Source of the DNA: Protopterus annectens | Taxonomy: Eukaryota > Chordata > Ceratodontiformes > Protopteridae | Assembly: GCF_019279795.1 (NCBI RefSeq) | Contig: NC_056747.1 | Span: forward strand, 1,004,485,432-1,004,549,431 | Reading direction: 5' to 3' | DNA: 64,000 nucleotides | Shown: one piece after another, positions 30,607 through 38,439 of the stretch | Layout of the letters: the number at the start of each line of letters is the position of its first letter | Numbering within the stretch: position 1 is the stretch's first letter | The notes under the pieces: generated by a model | Told to the model about the DNA's origin: nothing | Database searches by the model: none | Seen by the model: only the letters and a program-made list of their open reading frames with translations | Translations under genes and position numbers: made by a program

Positions 30607-32925
30607 TTACTTTATCTCATTAAATTCTTTAACCGCAGAATGCACATAATTGAGCATGTTTCGTTTAAACCTGGATATTGGCAGGCATTTGACCTCAATT
30701 GCCAAAGTAATTTGCTCTTTTCTAAATTTTAATGATTCTGGTCCACCCCTCCCATCACTTCTTAATTGGTGAATAACTCCAAATTTAAATGTGTGGCCTG
30801 GGTGCTCATTCACATGTCTAGCCAATGCGTTCTCTAATTTATTGTTATCTATACAATAAATATGTTCATAGATTCCTTTGCCCAGCTTTCTATCTGTCTT
30901 ACCAATATAGAAAGCTGGGCAAAGTGAACACTTGGCTAGATAGACAACCTGTTTACTCGAACAATCAAATCTTCCTGGTGTTTTAAATTTCCTATTACCT
31001 ATAGTAAAATTAGTGTTTGTGTCTATATATTTACAAATACGGCACATACCACACTTAAACATCCCATCTCTATTACTAGGGGTCCTAAATTTGGTCTCTA
31101 GAATAGATTTCAAGTTATTTCCTTTCCTAAAAACCACTTTAGGTAATGAAGGAAATAAGTCCCTAAGATGGCCATCCTTCATAAAGATGTTCCAATTCTT
31201 TTGAATAATGCTTGATACTTCGAATGAATCAATATTAAAGGTAGAAATGAAACTATGGGGACTAAAAGATTGTTTCTCCACTCTATCCCAGGAGTTGTCT
31301 TGTACTATGTCACTTAAAATTGGGGTATATACACCTGTGAACCTTTTGTAGTGGACTTCACTCATCAACTCCTGTATTAAACCAAGTGGGTAACCTCTCT
31401 GAGAAAAGAAGGACTGTAATAGTTTACATTCATCTTCAAAATCTTTATCATTGGAAATCATTTGGGCAGCTCTAACCAGTTGTCTCTTTACCACGGATCT
31501 TTTCTGAGATAAAGGATGACAACTGGTGTAATGTAAAAACATATTAGAGTATGTGTCTTTCCGATGAATCCTAGACACATACATCCTTCTCTGTTTGTCT
31601 TTACTGAGTTCCACATCTAGATATACTATTTTATTACTACTGTAAGTTGATGTGAAACTCAAAAAATTGGTACTAGCATTGAAACCCTCAAGCATTCGTT
31701 GCATCTCATCAACCCTACCATCAAAAAGAATAAAAATGTCGTCAAGAAAATGAGTGTAAAACTGAATTTTTTCTTTATATAGAGGGTTGTTAAACACAAA
31801 CTCTCTCTCCCAATGAGCCATGACTAAGTTTGCAATGCTAGCACCACAAGGAGAACCCATAGCCACCCCTACTTTCTGTTGGTAAATTGTCGTGTTGAAT
31901 AACACAAAATTATATGATAAGACCAAATCGATCAGTTCTTCTACAAGTTTGATCTCTTCAATAGGCGCCCCAAGGAGTCTTAACATGTGTGAAACCCATT
32001 CAATACCCTCTTGGTGGGGTATAGATGAATATAAATCTTTCACATCTATTGTAACGAACAAGTTGTTTACATTTTCTAGAAAGGACCATGAATCCTTTGA
32101 GATTTGTATTTCCTGCTTTACATATTTCTTTAAAATATTGTCAACTACTTTTGCACAGGTATAGGTAATACTATTCCTACTGTTCACCAATGGCCGCATT
32201 GGTGGGCATTCGACATTTTTATGCACTTTTGGGATACCGAATAAGATAGGTAACCTAGGTGCTGGTTGGGTCATAAAATTATACATGGTTTTATCTATCC
32301 TTGCTTCAATATATAATTCCTCTATTAATGCCCTAACCCTTCTGTATGCACCATTTAGTTCATTTCTGGATATCTCCTCATATGTATCACTGTCAAGTAT
32401 ACTCAACATTCTATTATTGTAATCAACGGTATCCATTATCGCTAAACCACCACCCTTGTCTGGTTTCATTATTCGAACTTGGGCTTGGCATAAAAATGTC
32501 AAAAAATCTCTCTCTTCCCTACTAATATTAAATTGTTGTGATTTAGTGTGCCTTGAAGTGTGCATTTTTCTTTCCAAATTACGTAAATCTAATTCACTTA
32601 ACTGCTCATACAATGCTATTAGTGGGTGTAGTGGTGGATTATATACACTAGATACGTAATAATCACTTCTTACATTCAAATCCTCACCCATCAATGCTAC
32701 TAAATTCAATTTGCGGGTAAATAATTTAAGGTCAATTAATGTTTTTGCTATGTCAAAATGGTTAGAAGGAACGAAGGTTTGCCCCTTCGCTAATAGATCA
32801 ATAATGTCCGGCTCAATAACAATCCCAGAATAGTTAAAAATCTTAAAGTCCTTGTTGGAATTATATAAAAGGTTACATTTGGGATAGTTAATTTCTATTG
32901 AGTTGAACATCTCTTCTTCTACCAT
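30607..32925 (-). CDS. PLE reverse transcriptase with GIY-YIG nuclease
   Basis: 772 codons, uninterrupted. N-terminal domain about 1-150, then DKGGG at 156-160, IPKVHK at 231-236, RT motif A VTIDVKDLYSSIP (291-303), motif B GVAMGSPCGASIANL (353-367) and motif C HFLDDIFIL (392-400; FLDD instead of the commoner FVDD or YVDD). A Cys cluster CGMCRIC (625-631) and C655 precede the GIY-YIG nuclease: VVYLAKC at 660-666 and FYIGKT at 672-677. In the helix that follows, the catalytic Arg of the RxxEH block is Gly (G684, codon at 30874-30876); the older copy has Arg there. The protein copies element RNA and would nick the target DNA. The frame stays open upstream of the Met to about 33020, overlapping the end of ORF1 by about 24 bases in the -1 frame. 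Confidence 0.93.
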   Translation of the reverse strand: MVEEEMFNSIEINYPKCNLLYNSNKDFKIFNYSGIVIEPDIIDLLAKGQTFVPSNHFDIAKTLIDLKLFTRKLNLVALMGEDLNVRSDYYVSSVYNPPLHPLIALYEQLSELDLRNLERKMHTSRHTKSQQFNISREERDFLTFLCQAQVRIMKPDKGGGLAIMDTVDYNNRMLSILDSDTYEEISRNELNGAYRRVRALIEELYIEARIDKTMYNFMTQPAPRLPILFGIPKVHKNVECPPMRPLVNSRNSITYTCAKVVDNILKKYVKQEIQISKDSWSFLENVNNLFVTIDVKDLYSSIPHQEGIEWVSHMLRLLGAPIEEIKLVEELIDLVLSYNFVLFNTTIYQQKVGVAMGSPCGASIANLVMAHWEREFVFNNPLYKEKIQFYTHFLDDIFILFDGRVDEMQRMLEGFNASTNFLSFTSTYSSNKIVYLDVELSKDKQRRMYVSRIHRKDTYSNMFLHYTSCHPLSQKRSVVKRQLVRAAQMISNDKDFEDECKLLQSFFSQRGYPLGLIQELMSEVHYKRFTGVYTPILSDIVQDNSWDRVEKQSFSPHSFISTFNIDSFEVSSIIQKNWNIFMKDGHLRDLFPSLPKVVFRKGNNLKSILETKFRTPSNRDGMFKCGMCRICKYIDTNTNFTIGNRKFKTPGRFDCSSKQVVYLAKCSLCPAFYIGKTDRKLGKGIYEHIYCIDNNKLENALARHVNEHPGHTFKFGVIHQLRSDGRGGPESLKFRKEQITLAIEVKCLPISRFKRNMLNYVHSAVKEFNEIK

Positions 32926-32999
32926 TTGTTCCTGTCCTTTTTCCTTGTTGCCTTTGTTTTCGGTGCATTTGTAGTCGAGGCTTGATTCCGAAAATTTGT

Positions 33000-34121
33000 T
33001 CAGTTCGAATTCGATATACCATGGTTAGGGTTCCCCACATTATTGTCAATGTTAGTGTTGTTGTTACTATTCATACATGCTATTCTGTCACTACGATGAA
33101 TAGCTCCAGAAGCAGCATTTGACTGATTGGAATTAGAATCAATGACATTCTCTGAGGGGATAGACATGTTGTTTTCCAAGTTCCGACTGTCCCTACTGTT
33201 CGCAACAAGGACGTTGGCAGTAGGCAGAAAACTGCCTTGCGAATTGGGTGGCTTTGGATAAGCCACACCTGCCTCATAGTCCCTCAAGTCCCATTTGATT
33301 TTCTTAATTTTAGTAGCATTACTTTTCACTACATACTGATCGATACTTGTAAATATACGATTAAAATCAAACTGGTATCTTGAGAATCCCATGTCCTTTC
33401 TTATATCATTATCCAAAATATTTGTTTCATTAATCAAGTTATCAACAGTCTTTTGATAATGAATACATAACAGTTGCAGAAACTCAAACCCATGCCTATC
33501 GAACATGTCTATAAGGGCTTTATGAAATTCGGAACCTGCTATAAGCCCCGTAGGGTACTGCCAAAGGCTAAGCCCTTTAGGTATAATCTTCAATTTAATA
33601 CATTCGCGGAAATACACTATTTCAAGCTGTATTTTCCGTAGTTTAAAAAGTTTTTCATCAAATGTATTTAACTTCGAGGATAAATTTGTTCTTACCTCAC
33701 AGTTGACTTCTGAAGTAATGTTCAGGGAAGATTCAGAAAAGGAAAAAGACCTGTTGAGCCATAAATCCAAGTTAGGGATGGTGGAAGGAATCCCAATGTT
33801 GTTTAATTGTTCCTCGTCGTGTATATCCGTTGTGCCGGTTCCGTCAGCAATGACACTTCTACGAGATCCGGTAGCAGCATTAATGGAAGGTTGATTTAAT
33901 GACAATGATGCTCCATTCGAAACTGATGAACTCGTGTTGGTGTGTGTTGTTGTGATTACACCTTCACGTTGTGAGCTGTACTGCGAATTAATAGAATCGT
34001 CAAACCTTTTAGACAGATTCTCCACTTTCTGCAATAGTAACTCTATCAATGCTGTTAGGTTACTTTGACTCTCAGTCTGGCTGGTAGCTGGATTAGAACA
34101 CAGTGGCGTCTCAGGATCCAT
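33000..34121 (-). CDS. PLE ORF1 protein, unknown function
   Basis: 373 codons from the Met of MDPETPLCS. The open frame extends 25 codons further up, but those lie in or next to the pseudo-LTR and are probably leader. A leucine-rich helix (LTALIELLLQKVENLSKRF, 22-40) could form a coiled coil. Residues 40-110 are Ser/Thr/Asn-rich. A helical core (about 150-290) contains LRKIQLEIVYFRECIKLKII, PKGLSLWQYPTG and a closing basic block KIKKIKWDLRDYEAG (271-285). The tail is Asn/Ser-rich. The core aligns with 15535-15870 of the older PLE. I know no function; a nucleic-acid-binding or assembly role analogous to LINE ORF1 is only inference. The ORF2 start lies 74 bases downstream. Confidence 0.85.
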   Translation of the reverse strand: MDPETPLCSNPATSQTESQSNLTALIELLLQKVENLSKRFDDSINSQYSSQREGVITTTHTNTSSSVSNGASLSLNQPSINAATGSRRSVIADGTGTTDIHDEEQLNNIGIPSTIPNLDLWLNRSFSFSESSLNITSEVNCEVRTNLSSKLNTFDEKLFKLRKIQLEIVYFRECIKLKIIPKGLSLWQYPTGLIAGSEFHKALIDMFDRHGFEFLQLLCIHYQKTVDNLINETNILDNDIRKDMGFSRYQFDFNRIFTSIDQYVVKSNATKIKKIKWDLRDYEAGVAYPKPPNSQGSFLPTANVLVANSRDSRNLENNMSIPSENVIDSNSNQSNAASGAIHRSDRIACMNSNNNTNIDNNVGNPNHGISNSN

Positions 34122-34134
34122 GGTAAACACAAAC

Positions 34135-34437
34135 AAAGACCAACAAAAGAAAAAAGGTATTACCGAGAAACCACAAAACACGGAGCCTGAACACACACTG
34201 TTACACCAGATAACTTGAAGTCACGTACTAGAATAATATGAAAACGTTCAGTAATCAAAGTTGTTTGATTAAGCGTTTAATTGTAAAATCCACTTTTCGT
34301 CAAGGAAACACCTCAACTTCTTCAGAACAAACGGTCAGGCATTATAATCCAGCCCATTTAAATACAATAAAACCAGGTCACATGTTTAAATAAATTAATT
34401 TAAATTAAATACGTTGACATTTAAAAAATATCAACAC
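34135..34437 (-). repeat. PLE 5' partial pseudo-LTR, direct
   Basis: About 303 bases in the same orientation as the 3' unit (29790-30107), with around ten small differences. It ends at a near-palindromic junction with the inverted copy near 34440. It forms the leader just before the ORF1 start and contains a second hammerhead-like core (CTGAAGA at 34325-34319, GAAA at 34298-34295, minus strand). Confidence 0.9.
34270..34345 (-). ncRNA. Hammerhead-like motif, 5' direct pseudo-LTR
   Basis: The same core and stem-loop as in the 3' pseudo-LTR. If active, cleavage here would set the 5' end of the element RNA. Confidence 0.45.
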
Positions 34438-34442
34438 TTAGT

Positions 34443-34994
34443 ACATAATTTATGTTACTTTTATTTTTTTGGATATGAATTATATACACGTTTGTGTGCT
34501 GTACAATGTTTCTTGACAATGTTTTTTGACATATGGGTATTTTTTGCCACATGGGTACTTTTTGATCATGTAATATGGGTACACTTTACGTGATTACATA
34601 AGAAACATGTTTTTAAACATTTAATTTTGTACATGTTTATCTTTTCATACGTCTCATTTTAATTAACATATTTACAGTAACCTATTATCAACAATGGTTT
34701 GTAACATAAATTATGTACTAAGTGTTGATATTTTTTTAAATGTCAACGTATTTAATTTAAATTAATTTATTTAAACATGTGACCTGGTTTTATTGTATTT
34801 AAATGGGCTGGATTATAATGCCTGACCATTTGTTCTGAAGAAGTTGAGGTGTTTCCTTGACGAAAAGTGGATTTTACAATTAAACGCTTAATCAAACAAC
34901 TTTGATTATTGAACGTTTTCATATTATTCTAGTACGTGACTTCAAGTTATCTGGTGCAACAGTGTGTGTTCAGGCTCCATGTTTTGTGGTTTCT
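34443..34994 (+). repeat. PLE pseudo-LTR, inverted copy
   Basis: Reverse complement of most of the 3' pseudo-LTR, from the catatccaaaaaaat end to the gaaaccacaaaac end. It lies at the 5' edge of the element and abuts the right target-site duplication. Inverted partial copies at the 5' end are a known outcome of PLE insertion. It carries the same hammerhead-like core on the plus strand (CTGAAGA at 34835, GAAA at 34862). Confidence 0.9.
34820..34890 (+). ncRNA. Hammerhead-like motif, inverted pseudo-LTR
   Basis: CTGAAGA at 34835-34841, stem GTTGAGG/CCTTGAC, GAAA at 34862-34865. It is followed by a strong hairpin (AAACG...CGTTT with an inner TTAATCAAA/TTTGATTA pair, 34883-34919) that may belong to the same folded RNA. 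Confidence 0.45.
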
Positions 34995-35009
34995 AGACAT
35001 TCACACTTC
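34995..35009. repeat. Target-site duplication, right (PLE)
   Basis: Exact second copy of AGACATTCACACTTC. Confidence 0.9.
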
Positions 35010-35395
35010 GGTATTCGCGGAAGCTGTTTCACCCATATTGGGATCAACAATGTCAAGGTAAACCATTCTAAACACCTGGATTACATAAGGAAAACTTGCA
35101 CTATTATGCACATTACCCGATTGATGCCAAGTGTGGTACCTTGGTCAGGGAAAGACCTAGTGTCATGGCAGTGATGGCCAGCATCATGCCTCTCCCCTAT
35201 GGTGTGGGGTGTGCACATCATAGGCAGTGCAACTAATGGACACCATCTGTGATAGCAACTCCTGTATAGCCTGAGTGGGGCTCGCAGTGACAGGATGTCC
35301 AACACAGAAGTTTAGCATCCCCCTACATTGTCACCTCATATGCTTGGGGAGGTGTGCATGTCCTCCAATGGTAGCATTTCTAACACTGCCCTGTG
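35010..35395. other. Unclassified; resumes pre-PLE target sequence
   Basis: Continuation of the DNA left of 29775. Minus-strand frames near 35081-35305 could be the C-terminal part of the Myb-like remnant but have no recognisable block. Confidence 0.35.
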
Positions 35396-36178
35396 TCATC
35401 TAACTGTGCCATGTATATGTTGCCATCACTGTCAGATGAAATTGACATGCTGAACTCATACATGGGCCAACTTGTTGTGCTGGCCCTTTCACTAGTGCAA
35501 TCTCTAAAAGAATAAATATAACATGCGTGTGGCAGTACTGAAACATACGGCTCACTCCCCTCAACAGTGGCACAGAGACTGGTAAAGGCCAATTATGTGA
35601 AAAGCATGTGCACATACACAGCTTGTGTAAGCTGTCACAGCTACAGGCCAGATATGAGTACATGTTCTGTTGAATAACTCCCTTCTCACATGCAAGTTTG
35701 TGTACAATTTGAAATGTACATGATATCAATAACCTAGTGCATCCCCTGCAGACATTCAGGCAGTCGCCACCAGCACATCCAAACCACTGCCAGGTATGCT
35801 GGTTCAATCTCTTTCCCCAGACAGCAATAGCTGGAACATTCTACCTTTGTGAATTGCTTCTCTGTTGGTGGTCCCCCTCTTGTCATGGGCCAATCCCTGG
35901 TGATGACTTGAAACTTCATCTTGGTATGTCACATTATATCACTGGCCTTGCAATGCCCCTGTACCACTGCCCTGTTTAGGTCACCCACAGCAATGACATC
36001 CTGCACCACTCTCTGTCACACCTGCTGCCAGAAACCCTAATTGGTTTTATCTTTTATAAGGAGGTGCATGGCCTGTGTATGTAGGATCTGCACTAACACC
36101 TCTGTCTGCTGGGTGGTGAACTTTTCTAGCCATTGCTGTTCTCTTGGTCTTGTGAGAAGCGATGTAATTCCTGTGGGT
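35396..36178 (-). pseudogene. Harbinger-type Myb/SANT-like protein remnant
   Basis: The minus strand from 36160 reads KFTTQQTEVLVQIL (first helix of a Myb/SANT-like domain), GFWQQV (second helix with a conserved Trp) and ASDIM...HTKMK (third helix, usually KRW.D...TK.K), followed by TRGGPPTEKQFTKVE. This order, with a GGPP plus L/FT..E block, is typical of the Myb-like DNA-binding protein (Myb_DNA-bind_5 type) encoded next to the transposase in PIF/Harbinger elements. Three stops interrupt the domain. No transposase was recognised next to it. Confidence 0.55.
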
Positions 36179-36192
36179 TACACAAGTTAATT

Positions 36193-36195
<3 letters not shown>

Positions 36196-36280
<85 letters not shown>
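36196..36280. repeat. (TG)n microsatellite
   Basis: Uninterrupted TG dinucleotides, about 42 repeats. Confidence 0.98.
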
Positions 36281-36281
<1 letters not shown>

Positions 36282-36845
36282 GTGTCCATCGATCATAGGT
36301 AGCTATAATGCATCTGGTTCAGGAAGCCACTGAGGAGCCTAGCTCAATTTTCCAATTGCCCCAGACACTGTCTGATTAATTGGCTTGCTCAAAATCACAC
36401 ACCAGATGAATGGAGACTGACAGAATCAAACCCAGGTAGTAGCTCATTAAAAGCTCATAGCCTTAATCCTCTGCACTAACTGCCAGACTAAACCCCTATG
36501 TCTCACTACTGTACCACCTCTATCCACTTGGTGGCCAGATATCTGTCCAAAATTGTATTGTGACCACTCCCACTCTGTCCCATACTGACAACAACAAAAT
36601 CATGTACATTTAAAGTTGTTCACCAACCTGCATGTGAAAAGGGGATATGCAACTGAACACCTATACAAAGCAGTTTTCCAGTCTTGGAGTACTTAGCAGA
36701 TGGCCAGTAGTGCTGTGCACATCCTGTGTCTCTCTTTCCCTTTCTACACATAGCCATGGTATGACTTACATACAGGAGCCATTGGTTCTTATGTAGTAAG
36801 TTTTGCTAGTCACTGCTTTAGATTTCTAACCTAATAAAAATAAAT
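36281..36845. other. Unclassified, no gene seen
   Basis: No gene. A short (AATAAA)n-like stretch at 36830-36848 may be the tail of an unrecognised LINE or SINE. Confidence 0.35.
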
Positions 36846-36849
36846 AAAT

Positions 36850-37105
36850 ACTTCCCTTCTAGGAATCTCCGCTCACAAAACAAATATCTCCTGACCAGGA
36901 CCAAGTCTCGTAACAATGCAGGCAATTCACTTAACACATCTTACGTTGCTAAGCCCTAGAACCCCATCTTACCCACCCTAAAACAAAACAACATTACCAT
37001 GCATTTCAAACACAACCTAAAACAACATCTAACTTCCTCATGGCTATGCTCATGCTCCCATCCTGACAAAAGTGGTTACTGCCTAGAAACTGTAGTTTTA
37101 TTGGC
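36850..37105 (+). mobile_element. L2-like LINE, C-terminal part before CR1 insertion
   Basis: The plus strand translates to NLRSQNKYLLTRTKSRNNAG and NITMHFKHNLKQHL, matching the L2-like C-terminal segment seen at 27600-27780. Its 3' remainder appears after the CR1 insertion at 41373-41962. Confidence 0.65.
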
Positions 37106-37419
37106 CATTTTGGGTCAATTCCAAACTCCTTGATCTCTCTCACTTAAAACCCTGCAACTCTCTTTTTGCGCGGTCATACGCACAGAGCAGCGTCGGGCAG
37201 CACCGGTTAGCTGGGGTATACTATTCCTGGCTCTACAAAGTCTGTGCTGCAAATTTTCCCTTAGAACTAGGCAAGCCAAAACTCAAGTGCTTCAGATCAA
37301 CTGCTCTTATTGCAGCACTTGCATAACCCAAATCAGCACTTGTCCAAATCTCCTAGACAACACTATTATTTTCCAAATCTCCTAGACAGCACTATTATAA
37401 TACAGCATAAGACCCTCGA

Positions 37420-38433
37420 TTGTCCGCAAGACAAGTGAAATTTACTTTTCCAAGCATGTCCAGAGGTCAGCTTCAAGTGTACTCTCCAGTTCATCTGATG
37501 GAATTGGGCATCCTGAGGCAATGTCACAACTGCCTCATGTATACAGACAACCCTCTCCTATTACCTCTAGACACAAACACTTGTGAGAGATGCAAATACA
37601 CAGCCAGACTGGAGGCTAAGCGCTCTCAACCCATGACTGTAACAGACAGTCAAGAGGAGAAGAGACACACTAGCATCACACCACCAGTCACACATGGATC
37701 TACAAAACAAGCACCGGCAAAACTTACACATAAATACACAAAAACATATTCGGAGGCACTAGGTACCAATCTGAAAAAGAAACAGGGCCATCCAAAGCAG
37801 ACAAGCAAGCAACCTGCACCTCCAAATACAAGCCAGAAAACACATAAATCACCTCAGCAGTGTGCCTCATGACAGCCCCTAAAGCAAAACACCATACCCA
37901 ACACGCTATTAATAGGAGACTCTATAGTAAGCCACACAGATGTTCCACACACCAGGCTGAACAAGGAGAAGGTTACTGTCAGCTGCCTGTCAGGTGCTAG
38001 GATCCACCACATAACACAGGCACTTAGGTCACTCCAGAACAAGTACAAGTATGACGCTGTCATTGTACATGTTGGTGTGAATGATCTAAGATGTACCTCC
38101 CTGGACTACATGAAAAGAGACATTGAGGAACTCTCTGATCATGTAGCCCAAGCTGGTTAGACCCTGACCTTGAGTAGCATACTACCTTCACCTAGAATGA
38201 TACCACAATACAAAGACAAAATGATCAATTTCAACAATTCGCTAAGCTTCTGGTGTCATTCTAAGGGGATCCAGCGTCTGTCTGCCTGGGATGACATGAT
38301 AGACAAGCCTCGCTGTTTCGCCAGAGATGGTTTGCACCTGTCACCCCTAGGCTTTCAAATACTGGCCAAGGCTCTTGCCATCCCCATTGTGCCTTTTTTA
38401 GGCAAGGCTCAAAGGACAAACCAACCACCGTAA
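37420..38433 (+). pseudogene. CR1 ORF1, zinc finger plus SGNH esterase
   Basis: One frame of 337 codons with two in-frame stops (37870 and 38158). A Cys-rich finger CHNCLMYTDNPLLL...CERC at the start, a Ser/Thr/Lys-rich linker, then an SGNH-type esterase: LLIGDSIV (nucleophile Ser), HVGVNDLRC (Gly and Asn oxyanion block) and RDGLHLSPLG (catalytic Asp-His). CR1 ORF1 esterases are thought to help membrane or RNP handling. Apart from the two stops all catalytic blocks are present. The start is the first Met after the leader; the inner Met of MSRGQLQV is also possible. Confidence 0.85.
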
Positions 38434-38439
38434 CCAGCA

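Larger units (their letters stand above)
29790..34994 (-). mobile_element. Penelope-like element, nearly intact, two ORFs
   Basis: A 5.2-kb minus-strand element with an exact 15-bp target-site duplication. In element orientation: an inverted pseudo-LTR (34994-34443), a partial direct pseudo-LTR (34437-34135), ORF1 (34121-33000), ORF2 with RT and GIY-YIG nuclease (32925-30607), and the 3' pseudo-LTR (to 29790). Direct plus inverted partial pseudo-LTRs are typical of PLEs. Both ORFs have no stops or frameshifts, and the pseudo-LTR copies differ at few positions, so the insertion is recent relative to everything else here. The subgroup (Neptune- or Poseidon-like) is not settled; the Cys cluster before the nuclease favours Neptune. 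Confidence 0.95.

Noticed and set aside
35400-35807. 135-codon Cys-rich minus-strand frame as a secreted protein
   Set aside because: It overlaps the Myb-like remnant in another frame; no signal peptide or disulfide pattern supported it.
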